64,000 nucleotides of DNA from Planctomycetia bacterium (GTDB lineage: Bacteria > Planctomycetota > Planctomycetia > Pirellulales > JACPPG01). Position 1 is the first letter of the stretch; every line of letters begins with the position of its first letter. The notes beneath the pieces are model-generated. The model was not told the origin of the DNA, did not search any database, and saw only the letters and a program-made list of their open reading frames with translations. The stretch lies in contig JACPPG010000034.1 in NCBI GenBank assembly GCA_016191115.1, positions 1 to 64,000 of the forward strand, written 5' to 3'. The position numbers were made by a program, and so were the translations under genes. Of this stretch, positions 8,827 through 19,692 are shown piece after piece.

Positions 8827-9215
8827 GCGAACACAAGCGCAATTCGGGTTGCTCAGTTCATCGACAAATCGCTTGCGAAGCCCACGGGTGGCAACCCGTG
8901 GGTCCAAACGGCGGCGCGGTCCCGGCCACAAAGTCCTATTCTATGCCCGCGGCGCCGGCGGTCGAGCGGCACAAGGTCGCGTGCAACCGCGGTAAGTCGT
9001 TCAGGCTTGTGGCCTTTTGACGGCCGCGAAGTCTCTCTGGGGCCGCGAACGCAAGGCCGCTACAATGCCGCCCTCTTCTTCGTCCCCCCGCGCGGCCGAA
9101 GGCTGCAAGCTGGCAGTCGGTGAGCGTCCGCGCGCTGGGGGTCCTCGCCCCGCGCCGCGTGGCGGCGGCGGCCAAACTGGAAGTGGAGCGCCCCGCGCCT
9201 GGGACAACGACCTTC
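8827..9215. other. Divergent intergenic region with one hairpin
   Basis: This is a 389-base gap between the divergent MTH1187-type and DUF1207 genes. It contains a strong dyad CCCACGGGT-ggc-AACCCGTGGG at about 8881-8902. A TACAAT hexamer at 9060-9065 has no -35 element at a normal distance. No gene could be supported. Confidence 0.4.
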
Positions 9216-10259
9216 ATGACGCGATGCACGAATCACAATGCGCCGCGCCTCCCTCTCGCGATCGTCCTTGCGCTCTTGTCGACCATTGCGCTGCCGGCCG
9301 CGCATGCCGACGTCCAACTGGACGACCTGCCGCGCTCGATGCGAACCGCAGGCGGACCGTACGTCGACGCCTTTGCGAGCGACGAGGAGCCGCTCGTCGC
9401 GGGGCCTCCCGTCGTCGCGCCGCCGCCCTATGGCGCGCCGCCGCCGGCGGCTTATTCCGCGCCTTGCCTCCCGCCGGGCGTGCTGGCGTACGATACGCCG
9501 TGGACATGGCAACTGCTGCCCGAGGGGTTGATCTGGCACTCCTACCTGGCCGGTCCGAAGGAGCCGCGCCTGGCAAGCATCTGGGCCCATCAGCAGAACG
9601 GCCAGTGGGACTGGGACTTCACGCTCGGTGGCCGCGTGGGCCTGCTGCGCTACGGCACGCCGAACAGCTTCCGGCCCGACGGCTTTCAGCTCGACGTGGA
9701 GGCGGCGGCGTTTCCGCGTTTGTCAATCAACAATGATCGCGACCTGCAATCGGCCGACTTCCGCGGGGGCTTCCCGCTCACCTACGGGGCGGGCCCCTTT
9801 CAAATGAAGCTCGAGTACTACCACCTGAGCTCGCACCTCGGCGATGAGTTCATGATCAAGAACCCCACGGTGCAGCGGATCAACTACAGCCGCGATGCAC
9901 TGGTGCTGGGCGTAAGTTACTTCCCCACCGACAACATCAGACTGTACGCCGAGGCCGACTACGCCCTGTTCGCCGACGGCGGCAGCGAGCCGTGGCACTT
10001 TCAGTTCGGCGCCGAGTACAGCCCGATCTTCGGCCCCGGCTTCGTCGGTTCGCCGTTCGCCGCCATCAACGGCAGCCTGCGGCAGGAAGTGAACTATGGC
10101 GGCAGCCTGGTCGTGCAAGCCGGCTGGCAATGGTTGTCGATCGTGACCGGGCGCCGATTGCGCTTCGGCTTCCAGTACTTCAACGGCAAGAGCGAGCAGT
10201 ACGAGTTCTTCAACTCGTTCGAGCAGCAACTGGCCATCGCCGTGTGGTACGATTATTAG
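9216..10259 (+). CDS. DUF1207 outer-membrane beta-barrel-like protein
   Basis: 347 residues from ATG 9216. A signal peptide (residues 1-32, LAIVLALLSTIALPAAHA) is followed by a Pro/Ala-rich linker (about 65-95) and the DUF1207 domain, recognised by LLPEGLIWHSYLAGPKEPR (in part: LLPEGLIWHSYLAG) and by alternating strands rich in aromatic residues up to a C-terminal Tyr-Asp-Tyr. The regular amphipathic strands (for example FQMKLEYYHLSSHLG and SRDALVLGVSYFPT) suggest a barrel in the outer membrane; the ligand is unknown. The family is frequent in Planctomycetes. It stands alone, with repeat-rich DNA on its 3' side. Confidence 0.8.
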   Translation: MTRCTNHNAPRLPLAIVLALLSTIALPAAHADVQLDDLPRSMRTAGGPYVDAFASDEEPLVAGPPVVAPPPYGAPPPAAYSAPCLPPGVLAYDTPWTWQLLPEGLIWHSYLAGPKEPRLASIWAHQQNGQWDWDFTLGGRVGLLRYGTPNSFRPDGFQLDVEAAAFPRLSINNDRDLQSADFRGGFPLTYGAGPFQMKLEYYHLSSHLGDEFMIKNPTVQRINYSRDALVLGVSYFPTDNIRLYAEADYALFADGGSEPWHFQFGAEYSPIFGPGFVGSPFAAINGSLRQEVNYGGSLVVQAGWQWLSIVTGRRLRFGFQYFNGKSEQYEFFNSFEQQLAIAVWYDY

Positions 10260-10381
10260 CGGGCGGCCGTCAGCGAGCAGCAGGCAGGCGGTTAGCCGCC
10301 GCGGCTACGCGGCGACACGCAGCGCCTCGTCGTAGGGTGCTCTGTGAGGACCGCGATCAGCCCCGGCAGCGGGCGGTGAAC

Positions 10382-10503
10382 CAGGAGAACTGCAAAGTCC
10401 GGGGTCTGGCTCATTTTTCGGCACATGCGGTTGTCAATTCTTCCGAAGGACCTTCGGCCGAAATGTGCCTGACCCCCTCTCCCAAGACTTTGCAGTTCTC
10501 CTG
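10382..10503 (+). mobile_element. MITE-like element E1, 122 bp, with 10-bp target duplication
   Basis: The ends are perfect 18-bp inverted repeats (CAGGAGAACTGCAAAGTC at 10382-10399 and its reverse complement at 10486-10503). The core is a long imperfect palindrome (GGGGTCTGGCTCATTTTTCGG on one side, in part GGGTCTGGCTCATTT, and AAATGTGCCTGACCCC on the other). Direct repeats GGCGGTGAAC flank it at 10372-10381 and 10504-10513. It is about 93% identical to the reverse complement of E2 at 30992-31115. It encodes no protein, so it must be moved by a transposase acting in trans. Confidence 0.88.
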
Positions 10504-10580
10504 GGCGGTGAACCGCCGACCGCCGCCATGGTAGCTTCGGTGTGTGGCCAGAGGAGTCGTTGTCCGCCATGAGCGCCGGC

Positions 10581-10668
10581 GGCGGGAAAGTGGGACACGC
10601 ACCGAGACGCAACGTTGTCTGAAAGGGCTTGCGCTGTTTATGCTCGGAGCCAGTCCCATTTTCCCGCC
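10581..10668 (+). repeat. GGCGGGAAA palindromic repeat, copy A
   Basis: An 88-bp unit starting GGCGGGAAAGTGGGACACGC and ending in the inverted counterpart GGAGCCAGTCCCATTTTCCC-GCC. It is nearly identical to copy B at 13753-13841, and the two also share the right-hand extension TCGCCATTTTG. It is probably a structured, non-coding mobile repeat. Confidence 0.8.
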
Positions 10669-10716
10669 TCGCCATTTTGAAAAACACAACGGCCCGGCGC
10701 CGCTGCTAGCCCTTCC

Positions 10717-10745
10717 TTGACGGTCCTTTCCGGCATTGATAGACT
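10717..10745 (+). promoter_or_regulatory. Predicted sigma-70-type promoter for ppdK
   Basis: TTGACG (10717-10722) is separated by 17 bases from TAGACT (10740-10745). The untranslated leader would be about 115 bases. A GAGGGA ribosome binding site lies about eight bases before the ppdK ATG. This was picked by eye and not tested. Confidence 0.4.
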
Positions 10746-10867
10746 CAGCCGGTTGTGCGTGACGGCCCCGCCTCGAATGGTTCGCCTTCTTATCGCGCGC
10801 CCGGCAGCCGCCGGAGGCTCGGCGACCGTTCTTTTTTCGTTTTCGCTTTGCGCGAGGGATACCCACC

Positions 10868-13594
<2,727 letters not shown>

Positions 13595-13713
13595 CCGGCT
13601 GCCGCGACGAAATTCGCCGCACCATAGTGCCAGCGAGCCTCCGGGTTTATCCGGAAGGTCTGATGTCAGTTGTACGGCCGCTAAGGCCGCCGGGAATCGC
13701 GCTGGGAATTGCT

Positions 13714-13852
13714 CAGGGCCGTTCACAGATTCAAGCTTGCCGGCGGCGCACCGGCGGGAAAGTGGGACAGGCACCGAGACGCAACGTTGGTCTGAAAGGA
13801 CTTGCGCTGTTTATGCTCGGAGCCAGTCCCATTTTCCCGCCTCGCCATTTTG
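13714..13852 (+). repeat. GGCGGGAAA palindromic repeat, copy B with left extension
   Basis: The core 13753-13841 repeats copy A (10581-10668). The left extension 13714-13752 is shared only with copy C (109-173, inverted). The two ends of the core are inverted relatives: GGCGGGAAAGTGGGACAGGC at the left, and GGCGGGAAAATGGGACTGGC read from the right end on the other strand. It occupies most of the gap between ppdK and the next gene. Confidence 0.8.
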
Positions 13853-13871
13853 CGTTGTAGGGGGAACCGCC

Positions 13872-14831
13872 ATGCGATTGTGCCGTTTTTTGGAGAATGA
13901 CAAGCCGCAGGTCGGCATCTACAGCGAGCAAACAATCGTGCCGATTGCGGCCGCGGCAAAGGCCTACGCCGATGCCACGCACGAGAAGCTCGCGCTGGCC
14001 ACAAGCGACGACCTGCTCGACTTTCTGCCGCCCGACGGCAAGGCGTTCGCCGCCGCAAAGAAAATCGCAGCCTGGGTCGAGCGGGCTGGAACGGGCCTGC
14101 CGCAGGCCGCGCGGATTCCCACGGCCAAGGCCCGGTTGCTTGTCCCCGTGCCGCGTCCCAACAAGCTCTTCCTCTTGGCCGGCAACTACGCCGAGCACAT
14201 TCGCGAGGGAGGCGGTGTCGCAGCGGAGAGGGCGGAGACGTTTCCGTACGTCTTTATGAAGCCGCCATCGACCACGCTCACCGATCCCGGTCAGCCGGTC
14301 CGCATTCCCGCGGTCTCGCCTGGCGCGATCGACTGGGAATGTGAATTGGCCGTGGTCATCGGCCGGCGGGCGAAAGGGATCAAGGAGGCGGATGCCCTGG
14401 CGATCGTGGCCGGCTACACGGTGATCAACGACATCTCGAACCGCAAGTTCCGCCCCAACCCCGACCGCAAGAAGCGCGAGAAGGACGCCTTCTTCGACTG
14501 GATGCACGGCAAGTGGCACGACAGCTTCTGCCCCTGCGGGCCCGCGATCGCGTCGGCCGATTCCGTGCCCGACCCGCAAAGCCTGCCGATCAAGCTCGCG
14601 GTCAACGGGCAGGTGAAGCAGAACGGCTCGACCGGCCAGCAGATTTTCCCCGTCGCGGCGGTGATCGAGTTCATCGCCGCAATCACCACGCTCGAGCCGG
14701 GCGACATCATCTCGACCGGCACGCCCTCGGGCGTCGGCAACGCCACCGGCACGTACCTGAAACCGGGGGACGTGGTCGAAGCCTCGATTCCCGGTATCGG
14801 GACGCTCGTGTCGCCGATCGTCGCGGAATAG
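13872..14831 (+). CDS. Fumarylacetoacetate hydrolase-family protein
   Basis: 319 residues from ATG 13872; an upstream extension of the frame runs into repeat DNA. The C-terminal FAH domain shows the acidic metal ligands in the order AIDWECELAVVIGRRA (the ExE motif) and GYTVINDISNR (Asp), followed by GDIISTGTPSGVG near the C-terminus. The N-terminal ~90 residues are the usual small cap-like domain (RLCRFLENDKPQVGIY). Members hydrolyse or decarboxylate/isomerise acylpyruvate-type compounds in aromatic and sugar-acid breakdown; the substrate is not evident. It has no operon partner. Confidence 0.88.
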   Translation: MRLCRFLENDKPQVGIYSEQTIVPIAAAAKAYADATHEKLALATSDDLLDFLPPDGKAFAAAKKIAAWVERAGTGLPQAARIPTAKARLLVPVPRPNKLFLLAGNYAEHIREGGGVAAERAETFPYVFMKPPSTTLTDPGQPVRIPAVSPGAIDWECELAVVIGRRAKGIKEADALAIVAGYTVINDISNRKFRPNPDRKKREKDAFFDWMHGKWHDSFCPCGPAIASADSVPDPQSLPIKLAVNGQVKQNGSTGQQIFPVAAVIEFIAAITTLEPGDIISTGTPSGVGNATGTYLKPGDVVEASIPGIGTLVSPIVAE

Positions 14832-14910
14832 TGGTCAGTGGTCGGTGGTCGGTGACCGGCGCGAGAGTGTGCGTGTGCCACTGCTTCGCAGAAGCAGTGC
14901 GAAGCGGCAC
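14832..14910. repeat. GGTCGGT tract and CACTGCTTC hairpin
   Basis: GTGGTCAGTGGTCGGTGGTC at 14831-14850 is the reverse complement of the repeat just upstream of the creatininase gene (845-871). It is followed by CACTGCTTC-gca-GAAGCAGTG at about 14879-14899, a perfect 9-bp stem that directly follows GTGC, as in the GTGCCACTGCTT family at 59687-59757. Confidence 0.6.
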
Positions 14911-15036
14911 CAACGTCGAATTGATCGCCAAAGTGCAACGCGGCGCAGCACGCACGGACCACTCGGCTGCCCTTGCACGCGTCGCGGCGATTGCCGATAG
15001 TCGCTACTTCGCCGTCCGCCAACCCTCGATTCCCGC

Positions 15037-16044
15037 ATGTTCCTCCGCGCCACACCTGCCGAGCTGCCGCTTCCGCTCTTGATCACCGGCATTGCCGGCG
15101 TGGCGGGCTACAACGCGCTAAACTACTTTCAGGCGCGATATCCAGGCCAGGTGATCGGCATTCGCCAGCGCGACAACTGGCGGCTCTCGGGGCCGGGCAT
15201 CGTCCCCTGCAACGCCGAGGACCCCGTCGGGCTCGCCCGGCTGTTCGATGAATATCGCTTTCAGAGCGTGCTCGATTGCGCCGGCAACTGCGCGCTGCGG
15301 GCTTGCGAGCTCGACCCGGCGCTGGCCTGGCGGATCAATGTCGATGGCGTCCGCAATCTGCTCGATTGTCTCAGCACGCGCCGCGTGCGGCTCGTCCACT
15401 TGTCGATCGACCTGGTGTTTTCCGGCGCTGGGGCGGGCGGGCACGTCGAAGACGATCCGACCGACCCGGTCACCGTCTACGGCCAGACGATGGTCGCCGC
15501 CGAGCGGTTGATCCAGGCCGCTATGCCCGAGGCCTGCATGCTCCGCATCTCCTTGCCGATGGGGATCAGCTTCAATGGGCACGCCGGCGCCATCGACTGG
15601 ATTCAATCGCGGTTCAAGAAGTCGAAACCGGCCACGCTCTATTTCGACGAGGTCCGCACGCCACACTACACCGATTGCCTTAACGAGCTGTGCGAGACCG
15701 TGCTCTCAAGCGACCTCGCCGGATTGTTCCACGCCGGCGGCCCCAGGCCGATGACCCTCTACCAGATCGCACAGGTCATCAATCGCGTCGGCGGCTATTC
15801 GCCGGAGTGCTTGATGGGTTGCCTGCGGGCGCAAGCCGGGCCAATCCCACCGCGGGCCGGCAACGTGTCGATGGACTCAAGTAAGCTCGCCAGCGCGCTG
15901 GGATATGAGCCGTTCGATCCCTGGCCCGCCGACGAGCGTTTCGTTCCGACCGACCGCGACTGGCATCGCCGTCGCCCGGCCGCCGAGCCGGGCTCGCCCG
16001 AGCTGCTGGCGCGCGTCCTGTATCGCAATCCGCGGCGGGCTTAG
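15037..16044 (+). CDS. RmlD-like NAD(P)-dependent sugar-nucleotide reductase/epimerase
   Basis: 335 residues of the extended SDR superfamily, closest in pattern to dTDP-4-dehydrorhamnose reductase (RmlD). The coenzyme-binding loop is LLITGIAGVAGYNAL near residue 13. NVDGVRNLLD and HLSIDLVFSG follow, and the catalytic YxxxK position reads YGQTMVAAE, so the usual Lys is replaced by Val-Ala. The lysine of the SDR active site is therefore not in its normal position. The LRISLPMG block follows as in RmlD. It may reduce a sugar nucleotide for surface polysaccharide, but the altered motif leaves the activity open. The stop codon sits inside a 29-bp palindrome. Confidence 0.8.
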   Translation: MFLRATPAELPLPLLITGIAGVAGYNALNYFQARYPGQVIGIRQRDNWRLSGPGIVPCNAEDPVGLARLFDEYRFQSVLDCAGNCALRACELDPALAWRINVDGVRNLLDCLSTRRVRLVHLSIDLVFSGAGAGGHVEDDPTDPVTVYGQTMVAAERLIQAAMPEACMLRISLPMGISFNGHAGAIDWIQSRFKKSKPATLYFDEVRTPHYTDCLNELCETVLSSDLAGLFHAGGPRPMTLYQIAQVINRVGGYSPECLMGCLRAQAGPIPPRAGNVSMDSSKLASALGYEPFDPWPADERFVPTDRDWHRRRPAAEPGSPELLARVLYRNPRRA

Positions 16045-16069
16045 CCCCCGGTGATTCACCGGGGGCTAA
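16041..16069. repeat. 29-bp perfect palindrome overlapping a stop codon
   Basis: TTAGCCCCCGGTGA, a central T, and its exact reverse complement TCACCGGGGGCTAA. The SDR gene stop TAG (16042-16044) lies in the left arm. It could act as a transcript 3' end hairpin, though no U-run follows. Confidence 0.8.
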
Positions 16070-16247
16070 CATCGCTGATCTTGTCGCCATGACCGGTTTG
16101 TGATAGCACACGCCAGCTTATGTGCCGTGCCCACGCTTCAGCGAGGGCATGCGCGGCGAAGCGCATGGCCACGTCGGAGTCCCTCCGTGGCCATGGCGCC
16201 TGGCGGACTGGGCTACCGTCGATGACACGCACCAGGGAAACACGCGC

Positions 16248-18536
16248 GTGCGGGCCTCACCCCCTTCGGAACTTGTCGATCTCTTGGGCCGGCTCGAGTT
16301 GGCTACCGCGGCCGAGGTGCGCGCGGCCCATCGCCATGCCCGGCGGCTGGCGCACGATCTGACGGGGTTTGACTCGGTGTGGGTCGACGCGCTCGTGCAA
16401 GCCAGACGCCTAGCGCCCTACCAGGCGGCCGAGATCAATGCCCGCCGCGGCGATGGCCTGCGTGTCGGCCCCTATGCGATTACCGCACCCCTGCGATCGC
16501 CAGCCTACGCGCGAAGCTATCGAGCGCGCGAGGTCGCGACCGGGCGGAAGGCGTGGTTGACCGTCGGCGAACGGCAGGACGCGGCCGATCCAGCGGCGGC
16601 ATTAGAAGAGGTGATCCGCCGCGCGGCAGCCTGTAGCGTCCCCCAGATCGTGCCGATCGAGAAGTGCGGCACCGAGGGAACGCCCCTGTGGGTTGCCCAT
16701 CGTTCGGTCGAGGGACGTTCCGCGGCCGCATGGCTGGTACACAGCGGACGGATGCCGCCCCAAGTGGTGCTGGAAGTAGCGCGACAGATGGCCGTCGGGC
16801 TGCTGGCTTTGGAAGCGGCGGGCATCGCGCATGGCGACGTGTCGGCCCAAACACTCGTGCTCGATCCGGTGGGAATCGCGCAATTGATCCTTCCTGGCCT
16901 GCGGCCGGTGATTCGTCCGATCGAAACGCAGAATGCCGAGGGCCTGCCGGCAGAGGCGTTCGACTACCTGGCCCCCGAGCGCGCACGAGACGGCGGACCA
17001 TCGTCGATCGCGGCCGACATATACGCTTGCGGCGTGCTGTGGTGGCAGTTGCTCGCCGGACGCCCGCCGCTTGTGGGCGCGTGCGGCGTCGCGAAATTGC
17101 GCGCCGCGCAGTCGCCGCGCATCCCGGACATCCGTCCGATCGAGCCCGACACGCCGCCACCGCTTGCCGCGGCGATCGCCGCCTGCACGCAGCCAGAGGT
17201 CCAGCGACGCCCCGCGACGATCGCCGCGCTTTTGGAGGTGCTGGGGCCGTCGAGCGATCGCGGCCAGGCGCTCGTGGCCCGCTACCTGTCGCGCGGGGCC
17301 GGTCCGCCGGAGCGGCTAATCCGCCGCATCCGCACGGTGCGGCGTTCACCGAACGCGCCGGTGTGGGTGGCGGTCGCCGGCGGGGCCCTATTGGCAACCT
17401 CCATTGTCGGCTGGCCGCTGGTCAGCAGCAGGGTGCTTGGTGACGCGGCGGCGACTATCGCAGTCGAGCAGGGTGCCGGCCCAGTCGTGGCTCTACCGCC
17501 GCCGCGGACCGGCCCGGCTCCCATTGATAAGGCAACGAACCAGCCACAATCGAACGTCGTGCTGGCGGCCGTCGCGCAGCCGCTGACGCCACGTGGCGCG
17601 GCTCGCAACGTATCGCCGGGATTCCTGCTTACCGCGGTGCGACCGATTCCCTGGAGCAGCGTCCGCCCGCTGGCCGGGCAAGTCGTCCACGGTCGGCCCG
17701 GCGAGCGGCCGCGGATCGTCGTTCCGGCAAGCGGCGGCGACTTGAACGTCGACGGCGTCCGATTTGAGGGCGTCGATTTTCTCTGCGATCGATCGCGGAA
17801 CATCACGGCGCGGCTGTTTGTTGGAGGGCAAAATGTCACGTTTCGCGACTGCTCGTTTCAAGGCGTGGGCCTGGTCATCGTCTCTTCGTTGCCCAATCAA
17901 GAAGCGCCTGCCCCGCATTCCGGCAGTGAAGCCGCGCGGGAGATCGCGCTCTCCGACTGCGTGCTGGAGGGCGTCGCGACAGGCATCCGCTGCCTCAACG
18001 GCGCTGACTGCTCGGTGACGTTGTCGAACGTGCTGCATGTGGGCCCCGGCCCGCTTGTGGAACTAGACGCGCCGCGCGCGGGCCAGTCGGCGCTCGTTCG
18101 CCTGTGGCACTGCACCGTGCGGGATGCGGCGTGCTTTCTCGAAGTGCGCGATAGCGATAGCGCCGAGCCGCGGGGCACAATCCGTGTCGAGGCCGAGGGC
18201 TGCGTCTTCGCGCCACGGGCCGACGGCGCGGTGATTGCCGTCGAGAGCGCTAGCACGCCCGCGGTCGTGTTGCGGTCGATCGGCTGGGCCGGCCAGGAAT
18301 CGGTCGTGCCGCCCGAGGCGCCTCTGGCGGTGTGGCGGCGGCGCGACGGGACGCGCCGCACAATCGCCGAAAAATCTCTGGCCATTGAGGGGCTGGTGCG
18401 CAGCGCGGTGGGGTTCGCGGGCGATTTGCGCGACGGGCGGGACGCCTCGCGGCTCGTGCGGTGGCAAGTGCCCCTACGATCCGAACATCCGCCCGGGATC
18501 GGGGAGTTGCGAGTTCTCAGCCCGTCGACGCGCTAG
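16248..18536 (+). CDS. Membrane pseudokinase with extracytoplasmic beta-helix-like domain
   Basis: Starting at GTG 16248 (AGGGAAA lies about ten bases upstream) the protein has 762 residues; the frame could also begin at GTG 16122. Residues ~60-340 follow the fold order of a Hanks-type kinase, but every catalytic motif is lost: the VAIK lysine is missing (RKAWLTV), the catalytic loop reads HGDVSAQTLVL (His195; Lys and Asn replaced) and DFG is LPG. A membrane segment at about 370-392 (APVWVAVAGGALLATSIVGW) is followed by ~370 residues with repeated short strands (GGDLNVDGVRFEGVDFL, QNVTFRDCSFQGVGLVI) typical of right-handed parallel beta-helices. It is probably a receptor or scaffold rather than an enzyme. 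Confidence 0.72.
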   Translation: MRASPPSELVDLLGRLELATAAEVRAAHRHARRLAHDLTGFDSVWVDALVQARRLAPYQAAEINARRGDGLRVGPYAITAPLRSPAYARSYRAREVATGRKAWLTVGERQDAADPAAALEEVIRRAAACSVPQIVPIEKCGTEGTPLWVAHRSVEGRSAAAWLVHSGRMPPQVVLEVARQMAVGLLALEAAGIAHGDVSAQTLVLDPVGIAQLILPGLRPVIRPIETQNAEGLPAEAFDYLAPERARDGGPSSIAADIYACGVLWWQLLAGRPPLVGACGVAKLRAAQSPRIPDIRPIEPDTPPPLAAAIAACTQPEVQRRPATIAALLEVLGPSSDRGQALVARYLSRGAGPPERLIRRIRTVRRSPNAPVWVAVAGGALLATSIVGWPLVSSRVLGDAAATIAVEQGAGPVVALPPPRTGPAPIDKATNQPQSNVVLAAVAQPLTPRGAARNVSPGFLLTAVRPIPWSSVRPLAGQVVHGRPGERPRIVVPASGGDLNVDGVRFEGVDFLCDRSRNITARLFVGGQNVTFRDCSFQGVGLVIVSSLPNQEAPAPHSGSEAAREIALSDCVLEGVATGIRCLNGADCSVTLSNVLHVGPGPLVELDAPRAGQSALVRLWHCTVRDAACFLEVRDSDSAEPRGTIRVEAEGCVFAPRADGAVIAVESASTPAVVLRSIGWAGQESVVPPEAPLAVWRRRDGTRRTIAEKSLAIEGLVRSAVGFAGDLRDGRDASRLVRWQVPLRSEHPPGIGELRVLSPSTR

Positions 18537-18750
18537 CCAAGCCCGGGAGGCGGGGCGAAGCTCCTGCCGCGCCCCGTTCTTCGCGGCTTGCCCAAGCGAC
18601 ACGTCGTACGGGCGCAGGAGACCCCGCATGCCTGCGAATTTGACGCCCCCCCGAATGTGACGTATGGTTTCCATCAGGGATGGGATATTGGGTCACGTCT
18701 TGCCCACCCCGGCAGTCAACGCACGGCTCGGAGTTCTGGGAGTGCGAGCC

Positions 18751-18930
18751 ATGAGGCGCGTTTACCAATTTCTTGCTGGCTCCGAAGGAGCGACGGCGGT
18801 CGAATACGCCGTGATGCTGGCATTGATCATTGCCGGGATCATCACGTCAATCGGCGCCGTGGGCAGCCAGGCCGGTGGCATGTGGGGCGGGATACAAACC
18901 AGCCTCAACACCGCGGGGTTCGGCTCCTGA
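18751..18930 (+). CDS. Flp/Fap-type type IVb pilin
   Basis: 59 residues from ATG 18751. The leader MRRVYQFLAGSEG is followed by the prepilin peptidase site G13 | ATAVEY with Glu at +5 and Tyr at +6 of the mature protein, the G/xxxxEY hallmark of Flp pilins. The hydrophobic helix VMLALIIAGIITSIGAVGS follows, and then a short soluble tail. The length is normal for a major Flp pilin. It is the likely structural subunit of the Tad pilus whose ATPase genes lie near 30 kb. It stands alone between the pseudokinase and a Nudix gene on the other strand. Confidence 0.9.
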   Translation: MRRVYQFLAGSEGATAVEYAVMLALIIAGIITSIGAVGSQAGGMWGGIQTSLNTAGFGS

Positions 18931-18949
18931 ACAATCCGTTCGCCGGTTC

Positions 18950-19567
18950 TTACGTGGCGGGCGATTTGCGCCGCCAGCGGTCGTAGTACAGAAGTCCAGC
19001 GACCGTCTTGGCGTCTTCGATCTCTCCGCGCTCGATCATCAGAATCGCCTCGTCCAGGTCGACGATGAACGGCTCCACGCGCTCCCCCACGTCCAGATGC
19101 GTGGCGCCTCGCGAAAGGTTCGAGGCCACGAACAAGTGCATGCGCTCGTGGAGAATGCCGGGCGAGAACAGCAACTGGCACAGTGGCGCGAGTCGCCCGG
19201 CCCGATAACCGGTCTCTTCGGCCAATTCGCGGTGCGCGGTGGCTACCGGGTCCTCGCCCGGTTCGAGCGTTCCGGCGGGGATTTCCACCAGCCACCGATC
19301 CACGGCGACGCGGAAGTTGCGCACCAGGCAAATCCGGCCGTCGTCGAGCACCGGCACGATGCCCACCGCGCCAGGGTGCTCGATGACGTCGCGAGCGTGC
19401 GTCTGGCCATCGGGCATTCGCTCGACGCGGCGAACGACCCGAAACCGACGCGTTTCCAGAAGGATTTCAGGCTCGTCCACTACAATCGGACCTGTGCTTC
19501 CACCGATGCGCGGCCGCCGTTCGCCGCGCCGTTGAGACAAGTGCACCGCCGGGTTCGGCCACAGCAT
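18950..19567 (-). CDS. Nudix hydrolase (ADP-ribose pyrophosphatase-like)
   Basis: About 205 residues from ATG 19567 (19597 is also possible, and a later GTG cannot be excluded). The Nudix box GTLEPGEDPVATAHRELAEETGY matches G-x5-E-x7-REUxEExGU (it is 23 residues long, so key parts are GTLEPGE and RELAEETG). It is preceded by the ADP-ribose pyrophosphatase-like segment RWLVEIPAG and ICLVRNFR. Enzymes of this subgroup cleave ADP-ribose or ADP-sugars to AMP and sugar phosphate as housecleaning. It is convergent with the Flp pilin gene, with a 19-base gap. Confidence 0.88.
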   Translation of the reverse strand: MLWPNPAVHLSQRRGERRPRIGGSTGPIVVDEPEILLETRRFRVVRRVERMPDGQTHARDVIEHPGAVGIVPVLDDGRICLVRNFRVAVDRWLVEIPAGTLEPGEDPVATAHRELAEETGYRAGRLAPLCQLLFSPGILHERMHLFVASNLSRGATHLDVGERVEPFIVDLDEAILMIERGEIEDAKTVAGLLYYDRWRRKSPAT

Positions 19568-19692
19568 CGCCGCTCGGCAGCGCCGCCGACCGGTCAATTG
19601 ATCGAACGGAATGTCAGTGATAAGATAGCGGCAGTGGATCTTTGGTCAACGCCGCCCCCGGACGGCGGCCCTCTCTTTCCCGCTACTGCGCC

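Larger units (their letters stand above)
10260..10867. other. Long intergenic region: two mobile-type repeats and the ppdK leader
   Basis: This 608-base gap holds the MITE-like element E1 (10382-10503), palindromic repeat copy A (10581-10668) and a predicted ppdK promoter near 10717-10745. No coding sequence with convincing features is seen. Confidence 0.7.
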
